Source of the DNA: JBAXGW01 sp037139195
GTDB lineage: Bacteria > Bacteroidota > Bacteroidia > Bacteroidales > JAHJDW01
DNA: 33,971 bases
Direction: 5' to 3'
NCBI GenBank assembly: GCA_037139195.1
Contig: JBAXGW010000049.1
Location: 1-33,971 of the forward strand
The notes beneath the pieces are model-generated. The model was not told the DNA's origin. It searched no databases and saw only the letters and a program-made list of their open reading frames with translations. Each line of letters starts with the position of its first letter. Positions within the stretch are counted from its first letter, which is position 1. Below are positions 21,797 to 30,860 of this stretch, piece after piece. The position numbers and the translations under genes were made by a program.

Positions 21797-23173
21797 ATGA
21801 AAATACATTTAATAGCATGTGGCGGAGCGGTAATGCATAATATGACAATTGCATTGCACAAAAAAGGATATGAAGTTACTGGTTCGGACGATGAAATATT
21901 CGACCCAGCAAAATCAAGATTAGCTTCGCATGGTTTACTTCCTGAAAAATGGGGTTGGTTTCCTGAAAAGATAACTAAAGATATTGATGTTATTATTTTA
22001 GGAATGCATGCTCGAATTGATAATCCTGAATTGCAGAAGGCAAAAGAATTGGGTTTGCAAATATTCTCTTTTCCCGAATATTTATATGAACAATCGAAAG
22101 ATAAAACTCGTGTAGTTATTGGTGGTAGTCATGGTAAAACTACTATTACCTCAATGATAATGCATGTTTTAAATGATTTAAATATTGATTTCGACTATAT
22201 GGTTGGAGCTCAGATTGAAGGCTTCGACACAATGGTTAAAATTACAGAACAAGCAAAAATAACAATTTTAGAAGGTGATGAATATTTGTCGTCTCCAATA
22301 GACTTGCGACCAAAATTTCATTTGTATAAAGCTCATATTGGCGTAATTAGCGGAATAGCTTGGGATCACATGAATGTATTTCCAACTTTCGATATTTATA
22401 AAGATCAATTTTCAATATTTATTGATTCTATGATTGAAAAAGGCTCTTTAATATATTGCAATGAAGATGCAGAAGTAAAGGCCGTTGTTGAGAAATCAAA
22501 AAAACTGGTTGATAAAATGCCTTATTCTGGCTTGAAATATGAAGTAGTAAATGAAGAAACCATTGTGAATATTGGGGGAAGAAAAACTCCAGTAAAGGTT
22601 TTTGGTCAACATAATATGCAAAATATGAATGCTGCATATTTGGTTTGCAAGCAATTAGGCGTTGGCGATGAGCAGTTTGCTGAGTCTATTAGTAAATTTA
22701 AAGGAGCAGCTAGGCGATTAGAATTGATTGCTAGACAAAATGGATTTGTAATGTATAAAGATTTTGCTCATTCTCCTTCAAAGTTAAATGCAACGGTAAA
22801 AGCAGTAAAAGAACAGTTTCCGAATAAGCATATTATTGCATGCATGGAATTGCATACCTTTTCGAGCTTAAATGCTGCATTTTTGTCAAATTATGCCAAT
22901 ACGATGGACAATGCTGATGAGGCAATTGTTTATTTTAATCCGCATACAATAGCACATAAAAAACTCGAATTTATTTCAGCTAATCAGGTGAAAGAAGCAT
23001 TTGCAAATGATGATTTGAAAATTTTCGAATCGTCGTCGGTATTACTTGAAGAACTTATGGCAAAAGATTACTCAAATACGGTATTGTTGATGATGAGTTC
23101 GGGTAATTTTGATGGTTTTGATTTAAAGAAAATTTCGGAAAATATAATATTGAAAAAATGTTGTCCGAAATAA
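21797..23173 (+). CDS. mpl: Mur ligase family protein (Mpl-type, peptidoglycan recycling)
   Basis: The product has 458 residues. The N-terminal domain opens MKIHLIACGGAVMHNMTIAL, a Rossmann-like start similar to MurC/Mpl. The ATP-binding P-loop is GGSHGKTT at about 109-116. A middle domain carries LEGDEYLSS and an IAWDHMNVFP stretch, and a C-terminal Mur ligase domain contains FAHSPSKL. Mpl links UDP-MurNAc to the recycled tripeptide L-Ala-gamma-D-Glu-meso-diaminopimelate. The start differs from typical MurC and matches the Bacteroidota Mpl-like group; MurC itself remains an alternative. The ATG at 21797 is 95 bp after dapA. Confidence 0.85.
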   Translation: MKIHLIACGGAVMHNMTIALHKKGYEVTGSDDEIFDPAKSRLASHGLLPEKWGWFPEKITKDIDVIILGMHARIDNPELQKAKELGLQIFSFPEYLYEQSKDKTRVVIGGSHGKTTITSMIMHVLNDLNIDFDYMVGAQIEGFDTMVKITEQAKITILEGDEYLSSPIDLRPKFHLYKAHIGVISGIAWDHMNVFPTFDIYKDQFSIFIDSMIEKGSLIYCNEDAEVKAVVEKSKKLVDKMPYSGLKYEVVNEETIVNIGGRKTPVKVFGQHNMQNMNAAYLVCKQLGVGDEQFAESISKFKGAARRLELIARQNGFVMYKDFAHSPSKLNATVKAVKEQFPNKHIIACMELHTFSSLNAAFLSNYANTMDNADEAIVYFNPHTIAHKKLEFISANQVKEAFANDDLKIFESSSVLLEELMAKDYSNTVLLMMSSGNFDGFDLKKISENIILKKCCPK

Positions 23174-23187
23174 AATAATCAAAAATT

Positions 23188-23274
23188 TGGCTAAAGCCGA
23201 TATTTATTGTGTTTTATTACCCTTGGCTTAAGCCAAGGGTAATAAATAATAGAACAATTCTTGGCTTTAGCCTA
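23188..23274. repeat. palindrome cluster, perfect 34-bp palindrome in centre
   Basis: A perfect 34-bp palindrome at 23213-23246 (centre CTTGGCTTAAGCCAAG) is bracketed by GGCTAAAGCC (near 23189-23198) and its inverse complement GGCTTTAGCC (near 23263-23272). The unit looks like a composite of nested repeats. It lies between mpl and the DUF1573 gene and may end or process transcripts. Confidence 0.85.
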
Positions 23275-23324
23275 ATAGCAATTCAATTGACGGACGTGAA
23301 ATATAATATTTAATTAAAATAGTT

Positions 23325-24416
23325 ATGAATAAAGTTAAAGTGTTTAGTCTGTTTTTACTGATTTTTGGTAATGTGTATGCTCAAGATACCATTAAAAAGA
23401 TTACTCAAATAACTTTTGAAAATACCTCTTTTGATTTTGGAGTTATAAAGGAAGAAGGAGGATTGGTTGAGCACGAATTTAAATTTACTAATACTGGACA
23501 AGATACTTTACGACTGACTAATGTTCACGCTTCATGCGGATGTACAACGCCTAACTGGACGAAAGATCCTGTTGCTCCTGGATTATCAGGCGTAATTAGA
23601 GTTACATATAATCCTTTACATCGACCAAATAAATTTAGCAAAGCAATTTTTGTTTCGGCTAATACAGAACCTGAGCAAACTACATTGATGATTTCGGGTA
23701 ATGTTACACCTAAACCCAGAACACTTAAAGATGATTATCCTTTTGCGATGGGAAATTTATGGCTTTCTACTAATCATAAGGCATTGTTAGATGTGCTTAA
23801 TACTCAGACTAAAACGGATACCATTTTTTTATATAATAACTGGGGTAGAATAATGAAAGTATCAGTTGAAAATATTCCAGAACATTTAAAAATAAAATTC
23901 TCAACTGATAAAATTAAACCAAATACGAAAGCCTTTTTATTAATAACCTATGATGCAACGAAAAGAAAAGATTGGGGCTTAGTTTATGATAAATTTGAAA
24001 TTAAAACAAACGACACAATTGAGCCTGCAAAGCTCTTAAATGTTAGTGCTAATATTAAAGAAAACTTTTCGGCATGGACACCACAGCAAATTAAAAATGC
24101 TCCAAAATTTAAAATATCGTCAAATTCAATTGATTTTGGGGTTAAAAAAGTAGGCGAAATTTTTACTATTGAAGCTGAAATTGAAAACACAGGTGTTGAT
24201 GATTTAATAATTAGAAAAAATACGGCTTATAGCTCATGTTTAATAGGTACTCTTTCTTCCGAAGTTGTTAAGGCTGGAGAGAAGGTGAAATTGACTTTAA
24301 AAGTAGATTTAACAAACCGTCCAGGTAAATTTAATAAATCGATTACGCTATTATTAAATGATCCATCAAATTCTTCGATTAATGTGTTTGTAAAAGGCGA
24401 AGTAGAGAAAAATTGA
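23325..24416 (+). CDS. secreted DUF1573 protein with two Ig-like domains
   Basis: The product has 363 residues. A signal peptide (about 1-19, ending VYAQ) precedes a first DUF1573/ASH-like domain: FDFGVIKEEGG, then FKFTNTGQDTLRL and HASCGCTTPNW with the Cys-Gly-Cys signature. A second copy follows at about 265-360 (IDFGVKKVGEIFTIE, then IENTGVDDLIIR), though its Cys pair is reduced to one Cys in AYSSCLIG. Such proteins are common in Bacteroidota and are exported; their role is not known. The gene follows the palindrome cluster on the same strand as mpl and ends convergent with the radical SAM gene. Confidence 0.85.
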   Translation: MNKVKVFSLFLLIFGNVYAQDTIKKITQITFENTSFDFGVIKEEGGLVEHEFKFTNTGQDTLRLTNVHASCGCTTPNWTKDPVAPGLSGVIRVTYNPLHRPNKFSKAIFVSANTEPEQTTLMISGNVTPKPRTLKDDYPFAMGNLWLSTNHKALLDVLNTQTKTDTIFLYNNWGRIMKVSVENIPEHLKIKFSTDKIKPNTKAFLLITYDATKRKDWGLVYDKFEIKTNDTIEPAKLLNVSANIKENFSAWTPQQIKNAPKFKISSNSIDFGVKKVGEIFTIEAEIENTGVDDLIIRKNTAYSSCLIGTLSSEVVKAGEKVKLTLKVDLTNRPGKFNKSITLLLNDPSNSSINVFVKGEVEKN

Positions 24417-24422
24417 TAGAAT

Positions 24423-24446
24423 AAAACTGCGAGATTCTTCAGTTTT
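24423..24446. terminator. weak hairpin between convergent genes
   Basis: AAAACTG (24423-24429) pairs with CAGTTTT (24440-24446) around a 10-nt loop, with A and T runs on both sides. It lies between the stops of the DUF1573 gene (+) and the radical SAM gene (-), so it could serve both. Confidence 0.45.
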
Positions 24447-25312
24447 TAAAATCGTTCTTTAAAACGGCATTTTTTACATAGTGTTTCAACAGCTTTGTTG
24501 TCAGAAAATCCATCGTGTATTTTAAGAGCTCTTTCAGAATTTATGATAGATTCAAAGGTTTGTAAATGTATGTTTCCTAGATTAATTATTCCATTACAAT
24601 CAAGGCAACAAGGAACAACAGTGCCATCAACCAATATTGCAGCTTGATCTCTGAGGGCATGACAAAATCCTTTGTCACTTATAATTTCATCTGTTTCATT
24701 TGGCCATCTAAATTCATTGTCGAAATTAAGAAAAAGACGTTCACTGATTTTAATGCTATTGCCTGCTTTATACTTTTCAATAATTTTATATGGAAGCTCA
24801 AACTCTTCTTCAAGCAAATTAAGAATTTGATGATTCTTTATTAATTTATCTTCATCACCGTTGTCTAAATTCCAAAGTCGGAGAGCTATGAATATTTTGC
24901 TGTTTTTAAGTGCTTCTTTGGTAAAAGAAATGATGTTAATAATTGACTGGTTTTTATTTTTTGTGTTTTGATTTAAATCAAAACTATGCAAAGAAAAATT
25001 TATTTGACGAACAGCTTTTGATTCAAATAAAATATCTTTTACATTATTAACCAATGTGCCGTTTGTTGTAATATTAACTTGTATATTCTTTGAAAAACAG
25101 ATGTTTAATAGTTCTTTAAGATGGGGATGAAGAAAAGGCTCTCCTTTTACATGTAAATAAACATAATCAGAATATGGTTTTATTTCATTTATAATATGTT
25201 GAAACGAATCAATTGTTATGGCTTCTGTCTTTCTGATACCAGACGAGCAGTAACTACAATTTAAATTGCATGCATTAGTTATTTCTATAAATATTTTTTT
25301 AAATTGTTTCAA
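24446..25312 (-). CDS. radical SAM/SPASM protein
   Basis: The product has 288 residues. The radical SAM cluster motif is C15-x3-C19-x2-C22 (CNLNCSYC), binding a 4Fe-4S cluster that cleaves S-adenosylmethionine. KGEPFLHP and NITTNGTLV follow, as expected for the SAM-binding barrel. The C-terminal quarter is SPASM-like, with GFCHALRD, then VVPCCLDCNG and a final CKKCRF, giving Cys ligands for an auxiliary cluster. Such enzymes modify peptides or proteins or act in anaerobic maturation; no substrate peptide was recognised nearby. It may be the last gene of the minus-strand set, but a terminator-like hairpin lies upstream, so it may also have its own promoter. Confidence 0.85.
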   Translation of the reverse strand: MKQFKKIFIEITNACNLNCSYCSSGIRKTEAITIDSFQHIINEIKPYSDYVYLHVKGEPFLHPHLKELLNICFSKNIQVNITTNGTLVNNVKDILFESKAVRQINFSLHSFDLNQNTKNKNQSIINIISFTKEALKNSKIFIALRLWNLDNGDEDKLIKNHQILNLLEEEFELPYKIIEKYKAGNSIKISERLFLNFDNEFRWPNETDEIISDKGFCHALRDQAAILVDGTVVPCCLDCNGIINLGNIHLQTFESIINSERALKIHDGFSDNKAVETLCKKCRFKERF

Positions 25313-25328
25313 ATTATTAGCAATAGTA

Positions 25329-25366
25329 AAAAAAAACCATCGATTTTTAAAAAAAAGGTTTTTTTT
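25329..25366 (-). terminator. probable terminator of the six-TM membrane protein gene
   Basis: On the minus strand, AAAAAAAACC pairs with GGTTTTTTTT (25329-25338 with 25357-25366) and is followed by a T run. It lies 21 bp after the stop of the membrane protein gene. The stem is mostly A/T, so the call is moderate. Confidence 0.5.
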
Positions 25367-25386
25367 GAGTTTTAAGATTTACCTAT

Positions 25387-26286
25387 TTATTCAATATTTG
25401 TACTGAAATTATTCATCTCTGAAATTTCTGTTGAATCTTCCTCTTTTATTATGTTTTGTGGGTTTGAAAATCGATAGTAAAGTCCTATCATTGATGCTGA
25501 TAAAAGAGCTAATGTAAAGGAGCTAATAAATATTGGAATTGCTGTTTTAATAACAGTGCCAAAGTATGGTATCAAATTAAAAATGAAGGATATTGCTGAT
25601 ATAACTACTATGATAACAAGTAAAGCCAGAGAAACCAATAAGATAATGCCAAATAATTTCAATGATCTTAACCAAGTAATATTTTGCAAGCTAAATGAAA
25701 ATGATTCCGAAAGAGAATGATTTTTAATGGTATAAGCAGGTATAACTAAAGTTAATCTTAGCATTGTAATTATTATCATGAAAAAGAGTACAAGAGTAAT
25801 TAATCCTGATAATTTCACGAAAAGCAAACTTAGGATAATAGCTGCAGAAAGCATTAATTGTAGAAGCAATGTTACTCCAAATAAACTAAATATTTTAGGA
25901 GATATTGATTGTTTTAAAACTGATAAAAAATTGGTGTCTTCTTCATTCGCTTCCTTGTCAGTTAAAACTAATGAAAAATAAGTTGCCCACGAATAAATTG
26001 CAGTTGATAATATAACAATAACTATAAATAAAAGAATTGTTATTGGAGTAAAAATAGAATTGCCATACATTGATATTTTGTCGCTTAGCGATTGAATATT
26101 AGAAAGATCGTCAATTGTAAAAATACCTGTATTAGAAATTATCAAGGTAAAAAATGATAATACTATTAGAGATGTAATGCCATACATTATTGCATAAGCC
26201 CCAGTTGTTTTTAACCAAGTTTTAAATGACAAACTGAAAATGGTTTCAGTAATATTTTCTTTAAATCCATCAAGATAAATATTCAT
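25387..26286 (-). CDS. six-TM membrane protein of unknown function
   Basis: The product has 299 residues with six predicted membrane helices (about 28-55, 80-108, 130-156, 160-183, 214-240 and 248-275). The N-terminus is short and cytoplasmic, and the C-terminus ends in an acidic, Asn-rich tail. Helices 1 and 2 are separated by an acidic/polar loop (TIDDLSNIQSLSDKIS). The set of long Ile/Leu/Val helices without charged motifs is typical of small uncharacterised membrane proteins; no transporter motif was seen. Similar proteins of Bacteroidota are usually just annotated as hypothetical. It is on the minus strand, downstream of the HExxH gene by about 83 bp. Confidence 0.7.
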   Translation of the reverse strand: MNIYLDGFKENITETIFSLSFKTWLKTTGAYAIMYGITSLIVLSFFTLIISNTGIFTIDDLSNIQSLSDKISMYGNSIFTPITILLFIVIVILSTAIYSWATYFSLVLTDKEANEEDTNFLSVLKQSISPKIFSLFGVTLLLQLMLSAAIILSLLFVKLSGLITLVLFFMIIITMLRLTLVIPAYTIKNHSLSESFSFSLQNITWLRSLKLFGIILLVSLALLVIIVVISAISFIFNLIPYFGTVIKTAIPIFISSFTLALLSASMIGLYYRFSNPQNIIKEEDSTEISEMNNFSTNIE

Positions 26287-26369
26287 AAAGTTTTGTTTTT
26301 TAGAGTTGAATTGTAAAAATAATAAAAAATCATTTAAAATAGGGGTGCAATCTAATAAAAATGAAATTA

Positions 26370-26900
26370 TTAATAAATGTGTTGGTCTATAAGTGATTTT
26401 ATTTCATCGGGTTGTAAATAATACCTTTTAATAAACAGTCGGTACTTATCAGATACAATTTTAGAATTTAGAATAAATAATGTGTATTCAAACAAGTGCC
26501 AGCCTGCTCCATGTTTAATGGTTTCTATATCAGTCTCTTTTTCGTATTTACTTCTATGTTTCCTTGAAAGATATAAAATGCCTGTTTTAATTATTTTCAT
26601 TAGGCTTTTATGTTCATAATCAAGTATATGAGCCAGCTCGTGAGCTATTAATCCAATCTGAGCTTTTTCGGGAACATCGTTAAATAAAATACCAAATTTA
26701 TTAGATTTCATATTATTGATAAAGATATTGTATTTTCTTTTGTTAAAAAGCAATGATAACACATTTGGACGAGCTGCCATTGTAGTTTTTATATTGGCAA
26801 ATACAAACTTAATTTCAGTATTTGTTAATTCAGGATAGAATGAAATAGCTTCGTTTACTTGATTAAAAATTTCGAGAGGAACTATTTTGCTTTTATTCAT
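26370..26900 (-). CDS. HExxH putative zinc metalloprotease
   Basis: The product has 176 residues. HELAH at 87-91 is the classical zincin active site (His87, Glu88, His91). Glu120 or Glu122 in YEKETDIETIKHGAG is a candidate third ligand, as in short minimal metallopeptidases. There is no signal peptide, so a cytosolic role is likely. A basic linker (KHRSKYEKE) precedes the candidate third ligand. Its start is only 6 bp after the stop of the beta-lactamase-like gene, so the two probably share a transcript. The substrate is unknown. Catalytic activity is inferred only from the motif. Confidence 0.75.
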   Translation of the reverse strand: MNKSKIVPLEIFNQVNEAISFYPELTNTEIKFVFANIKTTMAARPNVLSLLFNKRKYNIFINNMKSNKFGILFNDVPEKAQIGLIAHELAHILDYEHKSLMKIIKTGILYLSRKHRSKYEKETDIETIKHGAGWHLFEYTLFILNSKIVSDKYRLFIKRYYLQPDEIKSLIDQHIY

Positions 26901-26906
26901 AATAAA

Positions 26907-28448
26907 TTATTGCTTAAAAAACTCTAGTTCTCCAAAGTCAAAATCAGGATTTGGAACATCAATTTTCATTTGTTCAACTTTTGCATCTTTATTTAAAATA
27001 AAAGTTGCACTTCCTTTTGGTAAAGAAGGAAATTGAGTAAATTCGATTTCGAAGGTGTCATAATGCGAATGTTTGGTCGACGCTTTGAACATAGGAGCAG
27101 GAATAAACTGAATGCTTAGCTGATTGTTTTCTATTTTCACTTCAGCATCACCATAGAGTTTGCTCGTATATCTTCCTGTATAAGCTTCCAAATTGAGCGA
27201 TGGTTTTGTATTAACTATTTTGTTTTTATGGGCATTTTCAATTTCTTTCTTATCGGCTTCTTTTTGTTTGTTAATTGTTGAAAGGAAATATTTGCTCCAA
27301 TCTTTATTTTCTTTGCAAGTAGGGCAAAGAAAAGCATCAAGAACTTTGTACATTAGGGGGTAATAAAGCGTGCTATTCATATTAGTTAGAATTACAAACC
27401 CTAAATTTTCTTCGGGTATAATTATTGATTGCGAAATCATGCCATCGTAACCGCCATTATGACCAATGATTTTTCGTCCATGATAATCAAACATGCTCCA
27501 ACCTAATCCGTAAGCTTTAAAATGGGTTGAAGGAAATAAATTTGCACTGTTTTTACTAATATCTTGGGTGGTTTGTGCTTGCCACATTTGCATTTGAGTT
27601 TCGGGCAGCAAAATTTGCTTGTCATTAAATTTCCCCTTGTTTAGTTGCATACGAAGCCAATTGCTCATATCGGAGGCAGAAGATATAATAGAGCCAGCAG
27701 GTGCAATATTATCCCAGTTTAAAAGTTCGATAGGAATTATTTTGTCATTATACTCTGTATGAGGACTTGCAATATTGCTGTTTTTTGAAATGTCTTTTGT
27801 TGAAGTAATTGTATTTGTCATGTTTAATGGTGTAAGAAACTCTTTCTTAATATAATTGTCCCATGTCATGCCAGTAACTTTTTCAATTACAAGTCCTGCT
27901 GCTAAAAACATTATATTCGAGTATCCAAATTTTTCTCTGAAGCCATAAGTTGGTTTAAGATACTTGGCTCTTCTAACAATATCCTCTCTCGAATAATTAC
28001 TGCCATACCAAAGTAAATCACCGCTGAAAGTAGCTAATCCAGAACGATGACAAAGCAAATCTCTTATTTTCATTTCGCTAGAAACATAAGGATTGTAAAG
28101 TTCAAAATAGGGTAGATATTTGGTAACAGGATCATTCCACGATAATTTGTTTTCTTGGACTAATTTAGCTAAAGCAGATGCAGTAAAAGTTTTAGAATTA
28201 GAAGCAATGGCAAATAACGTATTTTCGTCAACCTTTTCTTTTGTTTCCACGTTTTTTACGCCATATCCCTTAAGTAAAAGAATGCTGTCGTTTCTGACGA
28301 TTGCAATTGCCATTCCAGGTACTTTCCATTCATTTAATGAAGCTTGAAAGTATAAATCTAAGTCTTTAACGATACTATTTGAAATTTGTGCTGAACAAAT
28401 ATTAAATACAATTGTTAATAATAATAGAACAATAGACCTTTTTTTCAT
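26907..28448 (-). CDS. secreted serine hydrolase, class C beta-lactamase-like
   Basis: Starting at the ATG at 28448 (rather than 28487) gives 513 residues with a signal peptide (about 1-20, ending SAQ). The catalytic set of penicillin-binding proteins and class C beta-lactamases is complete: S83-x-x-K86 (SNSK), Y176-S-N178 (YSN) and H330-N-G332 (HNG). The C-terminal part (from about 405) is a beta-rich lipocalin/DUF3471-like domain, with AYTGRYTSKLYGDAEV and FEIEFTQFPSLP. Such proteins act as esterases or peptidases on secreted substrates; antibiotic resistance is not implied. A consensus promoter lies upstream, and the HExxH gene follows 6 bp after the stop. Confidence 0.88.
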   Translation of the reverse strand: MKKRSIVLLLLTIVFNICSAQISNSIVKDLDLYFQASLNEWKVPGMAIAIVRNDSILLLKGYGVKNVETKEKVDENTLFAIASNSKTFTASALAKLVQENKLSWNDPVTKYLPYFELYNPYVSSEMKIRDLLCHRSGLATFSGDLLWYGSNYSREDIVRRAKYLKPTYGFREKFGYSNIMFLAAGLVIEKVTGMTWDNYIKKEFLTPLNMTNTITSTKDISKNSNIASPHTEYNDKIIPIELLNWDNIAPAGSIISSASDMSNWLRMQLNKGKFNDKQILLPETQMQMWQAQTTQDISKNSANLFPSTHFKAYGLGWSMFDYHGRKIIGHNGGYDGMISQSIIIPEENLGFVILTNMNSTLYYPLMYKVLDAFLCPTCKENKDWSKYFLSTINKQKEADKKEIENAHKNKIVNTKPSLNLEAYTGRYTSKLYGDAEVKIENNQLSIQFIPAPMFKASTKHSHYDTFEIEFTQFPSLPKGSATFILNKDAKVEQMKIDVPNPDFDFGELEFFKQ

Positions 28449-28468
28449 AGTTTTTGTTTTAAGAAGTG

Positions 28469-28498
28469 CAAATATAGCATAAAGCACAGAATTTCAAA
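28469..28498 (-). promoter_or_regulatory. consensus promoter of the serine hydrolase gene
   Basis: Read on the minus strand, TTTG (28498-28495) is followed by 18 nt and TATATTTG (28476-28469). Transcription would start about 12 nt before the ATG at 28448. This also supports the internal ATG over the upstream one at 28487, which lies between the two promoter boxes. Confidence 0.8.
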
Positions 28499-28664
28499 AT
28501 TTAACGAGAAACAAAATTTATTTTTGCAATGATTTTTTTTCATTTCAATAATTCTTTCATAATTTTTAATAAAGGTTAAAAATTGTTAATATATTGATAA
28601 TTAGCAGGTAGAAAATTAGTCTAAATAGGTAATATATTCTATATTTGAAGAAATTATTCATCTT

Positions 28665-30860
28665 ATGAAGAAATTTTCGATAAATGTGCTATTGTTATTT
28701 ATAATAATATTAGCAAATAATATAAAAGCTCAAACATTTCATGGTAATGGTGGTAATGTGCCTGATGCAACTTTGTTTGGGGGTAATCAAGCATGTTTCT
28801 CTATAGCTGTCTCAGGTTTAAATCCTGCAAATATTGGTACTTCTTTTGGATTAGAGAAAGTGTGTGTTAACTTAAATTCACCAAATGCAGGTGATTTGGT
28901 GATTAGACTTGTTGCTCCAGATGGAACTACTGTTATGTTATCGGCTCAGAATGGTGGAACAGGAGATAATTTTACAAATACATGCTTTATAATGAGTACT
29001 GTAAATTTAATTAGCACTGGATCTGCACCATTTAATGGGGAATATAGACCTGATGGAGTTATTGGTGCAGTAAATAATGGGCAAAATGGAAATGGAACAT
29101 GGCAAATTTGTATTAGAGATACCACTTATAATTTTTCAGGCGGCGGTGCTAGCAATTTGATAGGCTGGGATTTAACATTTTCAACAAATCCAGCGCCCGG
29201 AATTCCTGTTTGTGGCTCAAATCCTATTGCAGGAGATTTATGTACTACAGCTACCCCAATTACAAATTTAAGTGGTTATTGCGGTAATACGAGTAATTCT
29301 TATGGTCCTGATATACCAGGAGATTTAGGAGAAACAGATGTTTTTTGCGGATCTATAGAAAATAACTCATGGCTATCATTTGTTGCCGACACAGCCATTG
29401 CTATTTTAGACGTTTTTGTTAGCAATTGTTTGAATGAGCAAGGTATACAGATGCGAATTTACGAGACTTCAAATTGTTTGAATTTCACTCCTGTTTCAAA
29501 TTGTTATAGTACAGGAACAGTTGGCGACTTTTCAATTATAGCAACGAATTTAGTGCCAGGAAATACATATTATTTAATGATAGATGGTTTTGGAGGCGAT
29601 GTGTGCGATTATATGATTGGCGCCTCAGTTGGTGTTCAGGTACCACCTGATACTACTTTTATTACAGTAACCACTACGCCTGCATTTTGTGGAATGGGTG
29701 GCTCCGCTACAGTGCAGGCCGAGGGTTGCTCAGGGGTTTATACTTATAATTGGAGCACTGGTGATACAACAGCTGCTGTTGTTAATTTGGCTCCAGGTAC
29801 ATATCAAGTTACGGTGTCAGATGGGTCTTTAGATCCAATGTGTTCGGCTAATAAAACTTTTACTATTGCTGATACTGGAAGTTTATCTTTAAGCACAACT
29901 CATGTAGATGCAACTTGTGGAACAGCTAATGGCTCGGCAACAGTGATTCCAAATTATCAAAATATTACTTATACATATCAATGGGATACAAACCCTATTC
30001 AAAATACTGCAGTTGCAAATCATGTTGCTAGTGGAACTTACAATGTAACTGTTTCTTATGGTCATTGTTCAGATACTTCTTTAGCAATAATTGATAATAT
30101 TCCATCATTTCAACTTGATGCAAAAGGGATAAATACAAGCTGTGGATATCCCAATGGTAGTGTATGGGTTGAAATTAATGGAGGAACTCCTCCATATCAA
30201 ATTCAATGGATGACGAACCCAATGCAAATTACTGATACAATAAATAATTTGTACGCAGGAACATATTATGTTATAGTATCAGATTCTGTATGCTCTGGAA
30301 GGGATACAGTCAAAATTAATAATTTAGGTGGAATTGATGCTTACTTTGTTTATGATCCAGCTATAACTGATATATTTAATTCTCAAGTCGGATTTGATGA
30401 TGTATCACAAGGTGCTATTTCATGGAAATGGAGTTTTGGAAATGGTGATACCAGCAATATTGAAAATCCTCATTATACCTATAATGAAATAGGTAGTTTT
30501 GAAGTACAGTTAATAGTTTCAGATTCGCTTGGATGCGTTGATACAACATCAAGGACTGTAATAATTAAAGATATTTTTACATATTATATTCCAAATGCCT
30601 TCACTCCTAATGGAGATGGTTTAAATGAAGTTTTTGGTGTTAAGGGTTTAGGAGTTATGGATGATGAATTTGAAATGGTAATATGGAATAGATGGGGTGA
30701 GCTTGTTTTCAAAACAAATGACCCAGAAGAAGGTTGGAATGGACAGTATCAAAACAATGGAACAAAGGTTCAAATTGGAATTTACCCTTATAGAATATTG
30801 GCCAAGCTTAAAGATGGAAGGTTGAAGGAATATCTAGGAAATGTTACTTTAGTTAATTAG
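28665..30860 (+). CDS. T9SS-secreted protein: P-domain, SprB repeats, PKD and gliding-type C-terminal domain
   Basis: The product has 731 residues. A signal peptide (about 1-22) is followed by a proprotein-convertase P-domain (about 35-175, with DLVIRLVAPDGTTVML and GTWQICIRD). A Cys-rich, lectin-like stretch (about 185-325) comes next. Three SprB-like repeats follow between about 335 and 545, each built as a Cys-Gly start then NGSA/NGSV and a GTYxVTVSxG-type end. A PKD domain (about 555-635, with WKWSFGNGDTS and HYTYNEIGSFEV) precedes a type-B C-terminal sorting domain (about 640-731, starting IPNAFTPNGDGLNE). It is probably cell-surface and adhesion-related, as in the gliding-motility set. 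TATATTTG at 28640-28647 fits a -7 box just upstream. Confidence 0.9.
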   Translation: MKKFSINVLLLFIIILANNIKAQTFHGNGGNVPDATLFGGNQACFSIAVSGLNPANIGTSFGLEKVCVNLNSPNAGDLVIRLVAPDGTTVMLSAQNGGTGDNFTNTCFIMSTVNLISTGSAPFNGEYRPDGVIGAVNNGQNGNGTWQICIRDTTYNFSGGGASNLIGWDLTFSTNPAPGIPVCGSNPIAGDLCTTATPITNLSGYCGNTSNSYGPDIPGDLGETDVFCGSIENNSWLSFVADTAIAILDVFVSNCLNEQGIQMRIYETSNCLNFTPVSNCYSTGTVGDFSIIATNLVPGNTYYLMIDGFGGDVCDYMIGASVGVQVPPDTTFITVTTTPAFCGMGGSATVQAEGCSGVYTYNWSTGDTTAAVVNLAPGTYQVTVSDGSLDPMCSANKTFTIADTGSLSLSTTHVDATCGTANGSATVIPNYQNITYTYQWDTNPIQNTAVANHVASGTYNVTVSYGHCSDTSLAIIDNIPSFQLDAKGINTSCGYPNGSVWVEINGGTPPYQIQWMTNPMQITDTINNLYAGTYYVIVSDSVCSGRDTVKINNLGGIDAYFVYDPAITDIFNSQVGFDDVSQGAISWKWSFGNGDTSNIENPHYTYNEIGSFEVQLIVSDSLGCVDTTSRTVIIKDIFTYYIPNAFTPNGDGLNEVFGVKGLGVMDDEFEMVIWNRWGELVFKTNDPEEGWNGQYQNNGTKVQIGIYPYRILAKLKDGRLKEYLGNVTLVN

